A stretch of DNA of 50,695 nucleotides from Methanocella sp. Its GTDB lineage: Archaea > Halobacteriota > Methanocellia > Methanocellales > Methanocellaceae. Below the pieces are notes generated by a model that had not been told where the DNA came from, did not search any database, and worked only from the letters and a program-made list of their open reading frames with translations. Location: the NCBI RefSeq assembly GCF_035506375.1, contig NZ_DATJPM010000064.1, forward strand, positions 1 to 50,695, in the 5' to 3' direction. The position numbers and the translations under genes are program-made. Shown piece by piece: positions 41,585 through 50,508 of this stretch (within the stretch, counting starts at the first letter, position 1; every line of letters begins with the position of its first letter).

Positions 41585-41797
41585 TTATTTTAAGAACATA
41601 GTAGGTATCGGAACCATGAGCAGGTAGATGATGAACCCGATGATACCGATGAGTATGATGCCTATGCCCGCGACCTTGGAGATCGTCAGGAACTCGTCCA
41701 TGCTCGGCTTGCGCGTGAGCTTGAGTATCCTGACATACTGCTTGATGGAATCGGTGATGCGTTCCAGCGATATTGAGCCTGCCTTATTCTCTGCCAT
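41585..41797 (-). CDS. secE: Protein translocase subunit SecE (Sec61 gamma)
   Basis: A 70-residue tail-anchored protein. The amphipathic helix (ITDSIKQYVRILKLTRKPSM) is followed by one span (VAGIGIILIGIIGFIIYLLM). It is an essential part of the SecYE channel. It lies between ftsZ and spt5. Confidence 0.94.
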   Translation of the reverse strand: MAENKAGSISLERITDSIKQYVRILKLTRKPSMDEFLTISKVAGIGIILIGIIGFIIYLLMVPIPTMFLK

Positions 41798-41860
41798 AGT
41801 GAAGCCTCAAAAAAGGACGATGTGAATTAAGATTTTATCAACATTTATAGTTTTCGTTTA

Positions 41861-43060
41861 TCACCCTACGAAATCCAGCCCGAATTTTTGCGTTTTTAAT
41901 GTCTTTTGGGGATTGAAGACCGGCTGCTGCTCCTCCTGCGGCTTGCCCAGTATCTGGGAGGAGGACACGCCGGTGATGATGACCATCGTACGGATGACGT
42001 CGCCCAGGTCGGGGTCGACCGATGCGCCCCAGATCAGCCTTGCCTCCGGGTCGATGGCGTTATAGACCTCTTCGACGACGGCCTCCGCCTCGCCGATGGT
42101 CATGTGCGAGCCGCCGGTGACATTGACGATGGCGGCTTTCGCCCCAGAGATGTCCACGTCCAGCAGCGGGCTGAGCAGCGCGTTGCGCACCGAGAGCTCG
42201 GCCGCCTTATCGCCCTTGCCCTCGCCCAGGCCGATCATCGCCACGCCGCCGTTCGACATCACGGTCTTTATGTCCGCGAAGTCCAGGTTCACGAGCCCGG
42301 CCTTGGTGACCAGCTCGGTAATGCCCTTGACTGCGTGGGTGAGCACCTCGTCCGCCACCTTGAACGCCTGCTGCAGAGGCAGGTTCGGCACGACTTCCAG
42401 GAGCTTATCGTTAGGGACGACGATGACCGTGTCTGCCGACTTCCGGAGCTTCTCGAGGCCTTTTTCCGCGTTGTCCTTCCTGACCGCGCCTTCTACCTTA
42501 AAGGGCGTCGTAACGACCGCTATCGTGAGAGCGCCGCCCTCCCGGGCGACCTGCGCCACGACGGGCGCCGAGCCGGTGCCGGTGCCGCCGCCCAGCCCGC
42601 AGGTGACGAACACCATGTCGGACTGGCTGATTGCGGCTTTAATTTCCGAGAGGCTTTCTTTCGCCGCGCTCTCCCCGACCTCGGGAAGGCTGCCCGCGCC
42701 GAATCCCCTCGTTAATTTTTTGCCGATCAGGAATTTTTTATCCGCCTTCGTATGAAGTAAATGCTGCGCGTCGGTGTTCATGGCGAAGAGCTTTGCGCCC
42801 ACGATGCCCTCGCTGGACATCCGGGCTATGGAGTTCGAGCCTCCCCCGCCGCAGCCGATGACGATGACGTTGGTCTTGAGGCCCTCCATGACGGCCATGA
42901 TGTCTTCGTCGGTGTCCCCGACTTTTTCCGGCATCGCACCGGGCGCTTCGCCGTCGATAATATCGCTGGCGCGCTCGTCAGTGTCGATTATCTCGCCGTG
43001 ATCGTCAATTACCTTCGCAGCTCTGCCAGAGCTGAAAATGCTTGGTTCTCCAGGTTCCAT
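41861..43060 (-). CDS. ftsZ: Cell division GTPase FtsZ (reading frame continuous with dtdA upstream)
   Basis: From the internal ATG at 43060 this is a 399-residue FtsZ: acidic N-terminal tail, then VIGCGGGGSNSIARM, the tubulin signature GLGGGTGTGSAP, VVPNDKLLEVVPNLPLQQAF and the T7 loop GLVNLDFADIKTVM, ending in a short C-terminal tail (FNPQKTLKTQKFGLDFVG). It polymerises at the division site. No stop codon separates it from the upstream deacylase, so the frame as read is one 868-residue polypeptide. The junction (43061-43105) is AT-rich with a TATA-like AAATTAAATAATTATT at 43091-43106 and a GGGGAT before the ATG, so separate expression is likely. secE and spt5 follow. Confidence 0.9.
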   Translation of the reverse strand: MEPGEPSIFSSGRAAKVIDDHGEIIDTDERASDIIDGEAPGAMPEKVGDTDEDIMAVMEGLKTNVIVIGCGGGGSNSIARMSSEGIVGAKLFAMNTDAQHLLHTKADKKFLIGKKLTRGFGAGSLPEVGESAAKESLSEIKAAISQSDMVFVTCGLGGGTGTGSAPVVAQVAREGGALTIAVVTTPFKVEGAVRKDNAEKGLEKLRKSADTVIVVPNDKLLEVVPNLPLQQAFKVADEVLTHAVKGITELVTKAGLVNLDFADIKTVMSNGGVAMIGLGEGKGDKAAELSVRNALLSPLLDVDISGAKAAIVNVTGGSHMTIGEAEAVVEEVYNAIDPEARLIWGASVDPDLGDVIRTMVIITGVSSSQILGKPQEEQQPVFNPQKTLKTQKFGLDFVG

Positions 43061-44467
43061 TACCCCATCCCCTACTATTGTATTGGTTGAATAATTATTT
43101 AATTTTATTCTCTTAACGCTTTCGGAGAAAACCATTTCCGGAGTGACCGTCGTGCCGTTGACGGTGACGGACTCTCCCTTCACGAGGCGGCCATAGGCCG
43201 GCCCCTCGGGAACGCCCAGCGCCTTCGCCTTCTCCGCGTCGAAGCGCCGGTCGATGACGTATAATTGCTCTTCCCAGTGGTCGTACTTGACCGTATATTT
43301 CTTCTTCAGCGCATCGATACACGCCTGCGTGATCTCCTTTACCGCCTGATCGACGGCCGCACGGTCCATGCCGCCCAGATACTCCGTGAGGGCCCCATTG
43401 TGGTCGTAAAAGAGCACGACGCCCTGCTCTTCCGCCACTTTTTGAACGTCGGCGCGGCCGGCCTTCCAGGCCATGGCCAGTAATTCGCCATTGATGGCGC
43501 CGGCGATGCCCATCGGGCAGGCGCCACAGGCGCCGGGCTTACAGTCGCCCATGGCGGCGGCAAGGCTCTTTGTAAATTTAATCTTCAGCGGCGGTGTACG
43601 TGAATTCGCGATCTCCAGCAGCCGGGGGCAGCGCAGCCAGGGCTTGCTCAGCTCCCGGATCTCCGTTTCCGTACGCATGGTATACCCGAATTTTTGCAGC
43701 ATGCCGTCCAGCCGGTCCCGCAGCTCCTTCGGGATGGATTTACGATCGACATAGGCTTCGGCCGTTCCCGACTTATCGAAGGCCTGCTTCAGGACGTCCT
43801 CGGTCAGCTCCGGCACGGCGTGGTCTGCGATGATATGGCCGAACGCGACGCCGGTCTCCAGCGCGAGCGTCGTCTCCCGGGGCGCGTAATGGTTGCCCCC
43901 GATACCCACGAAGACGGGCATTTCGGGCGATTCTTTTATGCCAAGAATAGCTTTAGCGACGATGACGCCGGCGGACTTATCCGACCACTCCTCCATGGTG
44001 CTGCCGATCTCCACGTAGACGGACGGCACCTTCAGCGCCGAGGGCCCGTGATGCGTGGCCTCGTAGGAGACTGCGTACGGGGATACGGCACTCTTGAGGC
44101 TTTTTAGTAAGGAGACCGCGATATGCGGCGCGGGCACGGCCAGCTCATGGGGGCTTCCGCCGAACTTGCCCTCGCCGATGTTGCCGGTAAAATGAACGGT
44201 GAGCGTTTTTCGGTTTTCCATGCTCCGGTGCTTGGACGCAAAAATTATTGCCTCGGGCTTGAAGCCCATGCCGTCCAGCTTCTCGTCCAGGTTGTCCTGG
44301 AAGACGTGGTAATCGCCGATCTCGACCATTGTAAAGGCGCCATGCCGGTATACGCGGTAGTCGCCGTCGAAGGCCCGCTCCCAGCGGGCGAGCTCGAGCA
44401 GCCGGTCGCGGATGTTGACGCTCGCGGCGTCCGCAGTCGAGACGATGATCGTATATGTGCGCGCCAT
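43061..44467 (-). CDS. dtdA: D-aminoacyl-tRNA deacylase DtdA, in-frame with FtsZ
   Basis: The archaeal/plant-type (GEK1-like) D-aminoacyl-tRNA deacylase, which removes D-amino acids from tRNA. Motifs are YAVSYEATHHGPSALKVPSV, VFVGIGGNHYAPRETTLALE and VAFGHIIADHA. The second half carries GDCKPGACGACPMGIAGAI, four cysteines in a family-specific extension, and ends GESVTVNGTTVTPEMV, the usual C-terminus. About 25 residues after that end the FtsZ ATG is reached without a stop. Start at 44467 (MARTYTIIVSTADAASVNIR); the frame is open 23 codons upstream but ATG 44467 matches the family. End coordinate given is the last base before the FtsZ ATG. Confidence 0.88.
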
Positions 44468-44565
44468 TGGACGAGAATTACCTTCAGTGGCTAAAAGTTT
44501 TGTGCTCTCCGGCGGATTTAAGGTATGCGAAGGCAATAATAAAATAATTTAAATGGAGGAGTAAC

Positions 44566-45273
44566 ATGGCGAAGAAGCTTACTGTTCTGGCCATTGGGGC
44601 CCACGCAGACCCCTTTGACATGCCGTACCAGTGCGGCGGCACCCTGGCTAAGCTCGCGAAGGCGGGAGACAGGGTAATTTGCGTATCGTCCTGCGACGAG
44701 AACCGGGAGGAGGCGACGAAGGTCGCCAAAGTGCTCGGCTGCGAGGCGAGGTTCCTGGACTTGAAGGAGGGTAACATCGAGAACGACAGGCCCACTGTCC
44801 ACAAGGTCGTGGAGCTTATCCGGGACGTGAAGCCCGATATCGTCATTACGCACCAGCCTACCGATTATAACCCGGACCACCGGAAGCTGTCCCAGGCAGT
44901 TCTGGGCGCCTGCCTGCTCTCCCGTGTGGGCGAGGTCAAGACGAAGCACAAGCCCTACAAAGTGCCGTGCCTGTACTATTCGGAGACCTCCAGTGGCGTC
45001 AACTCGCACGGCGATATCTACGTCGACATCGAGGACACGCTCGCCACCAAGATAAAGGCGATAAAGGAGCACAAGAGCCTGTCCATGAAGAACGGCGTGG
45101 AGCACCTGGGCAGCATGGAGCACCTGGCGGAGCGGGAGGAAGCGACCGCGAAGTTCCGGGGCATGCAGGCGGAGATCGAGGCCGCCGAAGTGTTCGAGCG
45201 GGCCGTCAACTATCGGGTCATGCGGGCCTTCAGCACGCTGCCGTTCCCCGACGTGCCAGTGCACAACGAATAA
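44566..45273 (+). CDS. LmbE/PIG-L family deacetylase
   Basis: A 235-residue PIG-L deacetylase. The Zn motif AIGAHADPFDMPYQCGGTLA replaces the usual AHPDD with AHADP. The HQPTDYNPDHR block supplies further ligands. The family deacetylates GlcNAc-type sugars; substrate here is not predictable. GGAGGAGTAAC precedes the ATG. Divergent from dtdA-ftsZ, with a shared 98-base promoter region (AAATAATTTAAATGG). Confidence 0.9.
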   Translation: MAKKLTVLAIGAHADPFDMPYQCGGTLAKLAKAGDRVICVSSCDENREEATKVAKVLGCEARFLDLKEGNIENDRPTVHKVVELIRDVKPDIVITHQPTDYNPDHRKLSQAVLGACLLSRVGEVKTKHKPYKVPCLYYSETSSGVNSHGDIYVDIEDTLATKIKAIKEHKSLSMKNGVEHLGSMEHLAEREEATAKFRGMQAEIEAAEVFERAVNYRVMRAFSTLPFPDVPVHNE

Positions 45274-45307
45274 GCATTTAACGTATCAGGCAGAACTAGC
45301 GAATACT

Positions 45308-45976
45308 ATGCCAGCGGATACCGACGCATACGTGGGCAGGCTGATCACCTACCTGTCCGGCCAGAACGACTTCGTCTCGGCGGGAGACGTCCTGCGCGAC
45401 CGGCTTTCGGGCCTGCACTCGGAGGACGAGATCGAGCCCGCCCTTGAGGCCGCCGCCCCCTTCCTCGAGACGAAGGAGGACGATAAAAAAGGCACTATGT
45501 ACCGGCTCGCCCGGAACTTCGACGGCTACCGGGCCGTGTTCACGGCTGGCCGGAAGTCGGGCATGGACGTCTATAACTTCCTGTACTCGAATTACTCGAA
45601 CGCTCTGGTGAACGGCGAATTCATCAAGGAGGCGCTGAACCGTATCCTGCAGCTCCCCTATTTCGTGGAGATGGAGGCGAAATACGCTCCGGGTAACCGC
45701 CCGGGCGACGCCGTCGTCCTCATGCTCTCCCAGTCCCCGGGGTTCGACGCCCTGGCCGTCATGTTCCGCATCTCGCCCAGCGTTGCGACATATTTACTCT
45801 TCCCCGAGGTGCTCTCGAAGTACGAGCTGACCCACCTGAAGGTCACGCTGGACCTGGCCTTCGCCTCGGACATGCTAAAGCGGGTACCGCCGGCGACCAG
45901 CGTCGTCATCAAGTACGAGGTCACGGCACAGGGGATGCTGAACCTGGAGACCCGGGGCGGCACCGGCATACCCTGA
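45308..45976 (+). CDS. Protein of unknown function
   Basis: A 222-residue soluble protein. Residues 1-65 look like a winged-helix segment (AYVGRLITYLSGQNDFVSAG, ETKEDDKKGTMYRLARNFDG). The rest is alpha/beta with no motif I know (DVYNFLYSNYSNALVNGEFI, LPYFVEMEAKYAPGNRPGDA). It starts 34 bases after the deacetylase gene and may be co-transcribed. GC-rich and codon-typical, so clearly a real gene. Confidence 0.78.
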   Translation: MPADTDAYVGRLITYLSGQNDFVSAGDVLRDRLSGLHSEDEIEPALEAAAPFLETKEDDKKGTMYRLARNFDGYRAVFTAGRKSGMDVYNFLYSNYSNALVNGEFIKEALNRILQLPYFVEMEAKYAPGNRPGDAVVLMLSQSPGFDALAVMFRISPSVATYLLFPEVLSKYELTHLKVTLDLAFASDMLKRVPPATSVVIKYEVTAQGMLNLETRGGTGIP

Positions 45977-46066
45977 CCGCTAAATCTATTTTTTAATTAG
46001 TGACTCAATCGTATTGGCGAGTAATTCTAACAAAGTATATGTTAAAGTCAGTAATTTTTGGATTGT

Positions 46067-46816
46067 ATGATAAAGAACAAGAAGGACCATGTAGCTGACC
46101 ATACGGCAGGTAAGCCGAAAGAAAAGAAGGCCGGCGGAGTACTGGTATCGAAGAACGGGCCTTACATCGTCACCGGCGGCCTGCCCCTCGAGAAGGAGTA
46201 CATCGTCGCTGATAGCGAGGGCATTTCCGCCGAATGGAAGAAGGGAAAAGCCTACCCGGAGCAGGAGACCTACGCCCTTTGCCGATGCGGCGGCTCGAAG
46301 CATAAGCCGTTCTGCGACGGCACCCACGCGAAGGAAGGCTTCGATGGCACCGAGACGGCTACGAAAAAGAAATATCTCGCCCAGGCCGAGCGCATCGAAG
46401 GCCCTGGCTTTACGCTCACCGACGTCCAGGACTTATGCGCGGTATCCCGCTTCTGCCACCAGGCCGGCGGAGTATGGCGCCTCACGGCAGAGTCTGACGA
46501 TCCGAACGATAAAAAGCTCGCAGCCCACATCGCAGGCCAGTGCTCTTCGGGCAGGCTGGTGATATGGGACAACGAGACCGGCAAGCCCATCGAGCCCAAG
46601 TTCGAGCCCTCGATCAGCCTGACCGAGGACCCCGAAAAAGAGTGCAGCGGGCCTCTCTGGGTGAAGGGCGGCGTCCCGGTAGAATCGGAGAACGGCACTA
46701 AATACGAGGTCCGGAACCGCGTTACCCTGTGCCGCTGCGGCATGTCGGGTAATAAGCCGTACTGCGACGGCTCGCACATCGGCTGCCACTTCAACGACGG
46801 CGACCCCGAGCTATAA
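46067..46816 (+). CDS. Dual CDGSH iron-sulfur protein
   Basis: A 249-residue protein with two CDGSH [2Fe-2S] sites, CRCGGSKHKPFCDGTH near residue 70 and CRCGMSGNKPYCDGSH near the C-terminus. Between them is a domain with CAVSRFCHQAGGVW and a second charged block, a common arrangement in microbial CDGSH proteins. Clusters bound by 3Cys-1His act in redox or Fe-S transfer. ATG 46067 is preferred over a TTG three codons upstream; a GTATATGTT box about 25 bases before it suggests a leaderless mRNA. Confidence 0.92.
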   Translation: MIKNKKDHVADHTAGKPKEKKAGGVLVSKNGPYIVTGGLPLEKEYIVADSEGISAEWKKGKAYPEQETYALCRCGGSKHKPFCDGTHAKEGFDGTETATKKKYLAQAERIEGPGFTLTDVQDLCAVSRFCHQAGGVWRLTAESDDPNDKKLAAHIAGQCSSGRLVIWDNETGKPIEPKFEPSISLTEDPEKECSGPLWVKGGVPVESENGTKYEVRNRVTLCRCGMSGNKPYCDGSHIGCHFNDGDPEL

Positions 46817-46821
46817 GATCA

Positions 46822-47367
46822 CTATTTTTTAAAATTTATAGCCAGGCTTTCCAGCCCTGGCATTATTTCGTCTAGCCGTTTAGCCTCATCCTCTTTTCCT
46901 TCCACGCGTGCGTCGCAGGCCTCTTCCATGCGGATGGTCAGCGCCCTGAGCTGCCGGCATTGCTCGAGGCGGGCTTTAGCCTCCGTCGACGGCTTCGAGC
47001 CGGGGTCTTCGACCATGGCGACGACGTCTCTCAGGCGCAGGGAAGCGCCGTCGATGCCCTTTGCTGCGGCGTGGAACTCATCTCCTGCGGCTTCCCATAC
47101 GCACCGTTTATAAAAGTCCAGCCCCGACTTGATGGAGTCCACCGCCGAGTCCAGCACATCGAGCGCGTCCTCCAGCATGGGTCCGGTATAGGAGTCGATA
47201 AATTCCTCGTCGCTCATCTCCGCCCGCCCTTTCTCTAAGGGGACGGTCGTCTCCTGCCGGCCAGTCTCATGATCAACACGGTAAGGCTTGCCCATCAGCC
47301 ATAAAAAGACGTATATGGCTACCAGCGCGAGCAAAGCGAAAAAGATCATGCCGAATGTATCGACCAT
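46822..47367 (-). CDS. Membrane-anchored helical protein of unknown function
   Basis: A 181-residue protein with one N-terminal span (FGMIFFALLALVAIYVFLWL) and a cytoplasmic all-helical domain (DALDVLDSAVDSIKSGLDFY, GIDGASLRLRDVVAMVEDPG) ending IMPGLESLAINFKK. No family recognised. ATG 47367 lies just downstream of an ATTATTTAAAA box (47391-47401), so the mRNA leader is short; the frame is open 16 codons upstream, beyond the expected transcription start. Confidence 0.7.
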   Translation of the reverse strand: MVDTFGMIFFALLALVAIYVFLWLMGKPYRVDHETGRQETTVPLEKGRAEMSDEEFIDSYTGPMLEDALDVLDSAVDSIKSGLDFYKRCVWEAAGDEFHAAAKGIDGASLRLRDVVAMVEDPGSKPSTEAKARLEQCRQLRALTIRMEEACDARVEGKEDEAKRLDEIMPGLESLAINFKK

Positions 47368-47513
47368 CGATACACCATAAGGCCCGTCTTTTAAATAATA
47401 TTTTGGGAGAGGCACATAGCTTCAATCGCAATCGTAGTAATAATAAAATTTATAATATATTAATGCATATATGATTATCGTAGAATATCAATTAATATTG
47501 AGGAGGGTAATAG

Positions 47514-47972
47514 GTGAGGTTTAGAACAATAGTCTTAGCGCTGTTACTGATACCACTTCTGGCGGTATCGGCGGGCGCCGCATATATCGAAGGCCAGGCG
47601 CCGCCTGCCGCCGGCGATGGGACGATGCAGATCATGGCCGATGACGGCGGAGTGGTCTCGAGCGGAGCCGTAAGTGATCCAGTCTTATACACGGCGATGA
47701 GCGACGGTGCAGTAGCGGACGGCAATCTTGTAATGACACCGACCTGCGGGAACTTCGTGGTACCATCGTGGTGCAGTAACTACTGTCCCCCGTGCTACAG
47801 CTGTCCCTCGTGCAACTACTGTCCCCCATGTATCACGTACCCGAGCTGTAATATTCAGCCGCAGCTCTGCTCCATTATACACAGCCCGACCATAGAAAAA
47901 TCGGTGCCGTCGTACGTGATTAACAATTGGTGTAACCTGGTGTGCCCCTGCTTTAGCACCCCCATAGTATAA
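47514..47972 (+). CDS. Secreted cysteine-rich small protein
   Basis: A 152-residue exported protein. The signal peptide is RFRTIVLALLLIPLLAVSAG. After an acidic linker, 13 cysteines lie in residues 78-146, eight of them in a CPPCxxCPxCxxCPPC-like array (Cys91-106). Such spacing suggests metal binding or a disulfide-rich knot. Start is a GTG at 47514 with AGGAGGGT seven bases upstream. Followed directly by a strong terminator. No family recognised. Confidence 0.78.
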   Translation: MRFRTIVLALLLIPLLAVSAGAAYIEGQAPPAAGDGTMQIMADDGGVVSSGAVSDPVLYTAMSDGAVADGNLVMTPTCGNFVVPSWCSNYCPPCYSCPSCNYCPPCITYPSCNIQPQLCSIIHSPTIEKSVPSYVINNWCNLVCPCFSTPIV

Positions 47973-47979
47973 ACTTAAG

Positions 47980-48006
47980 CGGGCCTACGGCCCGTTTTCT
48001 ATTTTT
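47980..48006 (+). terminator. Intrinsic-type terminator after the Cys-rich gene
   Basis: CGGGCC TAC GGCCCG (47980-47994) is a 6-bp GC stem with a three-base loop, followed by TTTTCTATTTTT. Confidence 0.75.
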
Positions 48007-48074
48007 CAAGTGATTGATATTTGTATACCTAGTGATATACAGATAGTGCCGGCATATGCCGGGCAGTGATCGTG

Positions 48075-49034
48075 ATGACCGCGTTGACGGAGACCGCCGA
48101 TAAGATCAAGAGCATGGAGATCCGGGGGGCCGGGAAGATCGCCCGGGCCGCCGCCGGAGCGCTGAAGGAAGAGGCCCTGTCCATCAGGACAAACGATATA
48201 AAAGAATTTAATAAGAGGATGGACGAGGCGTACAACTTATTATATAGCACGAGGCCGACGGCCGTTTCACTGCCCAACGCCCTGCGGGCGGTAATGCGCT
48301 ATAATGCCGGCACAGTGGCAGAGGCGAGGCAAGCCATCGTCAGCAACGCCGACGCGTTCATCGCAGGCTCCGAGAACGCTGTGAAGCGTATTGGCGAGAT
48401 CGGCGCCCACCGCATCAAGGACGGCGACACGATCATGACGCACTGTAACTCGTCCGCCGCGTTCTCCATCTTCGAGACCGCATTCAAGCAGGGCAAGAAG
48501 ATCAACGTCATCGCGACCGAGACCCGGCCCCGCCAGCAGGGCTACGTCACGGTCGACTTCCTCCAGAAGGCGGGCATTCCCACGACGCTCATCCTGGACT
48601 CGGCCGTGCGCTACACGATGAAGAAGGTCGACCTGGTCATCGTGGGCGCCGATGCCATTACCGTAAACGGCAGCCTTGTCAATAAGGTGGGCACGTCGCA
48701 GGTGGCTTTAGCCGCGAACGAGGCCCGCGTGGGCTTCATCTGTGCCGCCGAGACCTATAAGTTCAGCCCCAGGACGCTGTTCGGCGAGATGGTCGAGATC
48801 GAGGAGCGCGACCCGGCGGAGGTCCTTTGCAACGAGCTGCGGATGAAGTGGCCGAATCTCCGCATTTCTAACCCGGCCTTCGACATCACGCCTCACAAGT
48901 TTATCGACATGATCATTACCGAGATAGGCGCTATATCGCCCGAGATGGCCTATTGGGTCATAAAGGACAAGCTCGGCTGGGAGCTGGAAGAGACGGCCGA
49001 GGCGAATGTCAAGGGGTGCGATGATGAGAATTGA
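48075..49034 (+). CDS. Ribose-1,5-bisphosphate isomerase
   Basis: A 319-residue eIF2B/MtnA-fold isomerase that makes ribulose 1,5-bisphosphate for type III RuBisCO in the archaeal AMP pathway. Blocks include IKDGDTIMTHCNSSAAFSIF, ATETRPRQQGYVTVDFL, VDLVIVGADAITVNGSLVNK and the C-terminal FDITPHKFIDMIITEIGAIS. The Cys in THCNSS is a catalytic candidate and the Asp in VGADA the partner. ATG 48075 is preferred over a GTG three codons earlier. RuBisCO and AMP phosphorylase genes are not in the window. eIF2B-alpha-like regulators are the alternative. Confidence 0.9.
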   Translation: MTALTETADKIKSMEIRGAGKIARAAAGALKEEALSIRTNDIKEFNKRMDEAYNLLYSTRPTAVSLPNALRAVMRYNAGTVAEARQAIVSNADAFIAGSENAVKRIGEIGAHRIKDGDTIMTHCNSSAAFSIFETAFKQGKKINVIATETRPRQQGYVTVDFLQKAGIPTTLILDSAVRYTMKKVDLVIVGADAITVNGSLVNKVGTSQVALAANEARVGFICAAETYKFSPRTLFGEMVEIEERDPAEVLCNELRMKWPNLRISNPAFDITPHKFIDMIITEIGAISPEMAYWVIKDKLGWELEETAEANVKGCDDEN

Positions 49035-49320
49035 CTTTGATAACCTTTTAGAAAACGACACAAAAGGCCTCACCGATCTCGATGAAACGGCCGAGGTATG
49101 CTATCCCACGGGATGCGTCGATATGACCAAGAAGGAGCTGCTCGCCAAGATCTCCGAGATCGAGTTCAAGATCACCGGCACCTGGACCGAGGAGTTCCTC
49201 GACGTGTTCGAGAAGGAGTACCGGTACATGAAGGCGCCGGAGCTGGCGAAGGTACTGGTGGATAGGCTCACCGAGATCTTCGAATGGGACGAGAGAGCCT
49301 ACGAAAAATTACTACAATGA
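49021..49320 (+). CDS. Small protein of unknown function, co-transcribed with the isomerase
   Basis: A 99-residue acidic protein (MMRIDFDNLLENDTKGLTDL; EFKITGTWTEEFLDVFEKEY), with no membrane span. Its start overlaps the isomerase stop by 14 bases, with GGGGTG upstream, so translation is probably coupled. The C-terminal part is helical. Family not recognised. Confidence 0.7.
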   Translation: MMRIDFDNLLENDTKGLTDLDETAEVCYPTGCVDMTKKELLAKISEIEFKITGTWTEEFLDVFEKEYRYMKAPELAKVLVDRLTEIFEWDERAYEKLLQ

Positions 49321-49572
49321 CGTCCAGATCTCCCTGAACTTTTTATAAAAATTGCCCCTTAACTATCGTTTGCCCGTTATGCCATCTTTGAATGTCCAAT
49401 ACGCAAGGCCGCAGGGCCATGGAGGACTCGCAAAGACTTTTTTAATAATGGAGTCTCCCATAGATCTGCATTCATGCCCTCGCCGCTCAGGTCCAATTTA
49501 TTTTTCTCTAAAAGCATAACTATGTGTTTATTGCGGCCTCACCGGTCTCAACTGCCCGATAAAAGGCGATAA

Positions 49573-49582
49573 CATATTTATT
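49573..49582 (+). promoter_or_regulatory. Probable TATA box for the Gly-rich protein gene
   Basis: ACATATTTATTTCC lies about 40 bases upstream of the ATG at 49620. The preceding spacer (49321-49570) is mixed and shows no gene. Confidence 0.45.
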
Positions 49583-49619
49583 TCCAGTCTATAAACTAGC
49601 TAAACGTAGGGGGAGTCTA

Positions 49620-50057
49620 ATGAGCTATTTCAATAGATTGGTAGTGCTAGCGTTATTCGGATTATTCATCGTGGCCGCCTCTGCGGCCAGTGCGCAGGTC
49701 ACGCCGCTCGCCGTCGGAGCCGGTAATCTCGGCAACGGGATCACGAACACCTGGTATACGACCTCGGGCGTGGGAGGAGCCGCCACAACGGATTCCTTCG
49801 TGAACGATTATGTCGGCCAGACGGCTGTCCAGGGTTGCGGCGGCCCGTTCGGCTGGGGCGGCTGGGGCGGCTGGGGCGGCTGCGGCATAAGCCCGTTCGC
49901 GAGCTACGGGCCGTTCTCGACCGGCGTGGGCGGTAACTGGGGCGCCCAGAATTCGGCGGCCACCGGCTCGGCCGGCGCCTCGAGCTTCGGCCTCCAGCCT
50001 ATCGGCGTCGTGTTCGGCGTGCCCGTCGCGGGACCAGGCGGCTACCTGTATACCTAG
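49620..50057 (+). CDS. Secreted Gly/Trp-rich small protein
   Basis: A 145-residue exported protein with signal peptide RLVVLALFGLFIVAASAASA. The mature part is Gly/Ala/Ser rich with a short GWGGWGGWGGCG repeat near residue 77, with flanking cysteines, and a hydrophobic C-terminus (GVVFGVPVAGPGGYLYT). It resembles low-complexity envelope proteins; no family recognised. AGGGGGAG precedes the ATG, and a terminator follows 24 bases after the stop. Confidence 0.78.
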   Translation: MSYFNRLVVLALFGLFIVAASAASAQVTPLAVGAGNLGNGITNTWYTTSGVGGAATTDSFVNDYVGQTAVQGCGGPFGWGGWGGWGGCGISPFASYGPFSTGVGGNWGAQNSAATGSAGASSFGLQPIGVVFGVPVAGPGGYLYT

Positions 50058-50080
50058 AATAGCGCAGTGCTACTCGACAC

Positions 50081-50100
50081 AGGGGATAACATCCCCTTTT
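50081..50100 (+). terminator. Intrinsic-type terminator after the Gly-rich gene
   Basis: AGGGGAT AAC ATCCCCT (50081-50097) forms a perfect 7-bp stem with a three-base loop, followed by TTT(T)ACTATTTTT. Confidence 0.7.
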
Positions 50101-50200
50101 ACTATTTTTATAAGGCTCTCCTGCAAAGTTACATGAAGACTGTTCAGCCTCAAAGTAACTCGAAGCTAGCTCTAAGTTCTCTAAGAATTTTAAAAAAATC

Positions 50201-50351
50201 GTTGGTGCGGCATGGTGTAAACTTGGTGCCGCTTGGTGGTATAATATAAAATTGGTGCCGCCTGGTGTAAGCTTAGTGGGGGTCGAAAATCGTGCTAACA
50301 AGCGGCACCAAGGTTACACCAGGCGGCACGGAATTTTATTTAATCACCAGG
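50201..50351. repeat. 151-bp fold-back element built from GGTGCCGCCTGGTG words
   Basis: The left half contains GTTGGTGCGGCATGGTG, CTTGGTGCCGCTTGGTG and ATTGGTGCCGCCTGGTG. The right half contains the same word complemented three times (GCGGCACCAAG, TTACACCAGGCGGCAC, CACCAGGCGGCACCAAC), so the halves fold into an imperfect hairpin about 70 bp long. It lies in the 637-base region after the Gly-rich gene, in which no protein gene is evident. Confidence 0.75.
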
Positions 50352-50508
50352 CGGCACCAACTATTTTAGAATATCTAATAATGTCTTAGAGCCAATTCAG
50401 GCCCGCTTTGAGACACTTTGTGACTAAAACAGTCTTAGAGTAATATGTCTTTTTTAAAGAGATTTGCTGTGTTGAATTACTCCCGTATTTTAAGATTTTT
50501 AAGAGACG

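Noticed and set aside
41906..42715. 269-codon plus-strand open frame opposite ftsZ
   Set aside because: Shadow frame; ftsZ motifs are intact on the minus strand.
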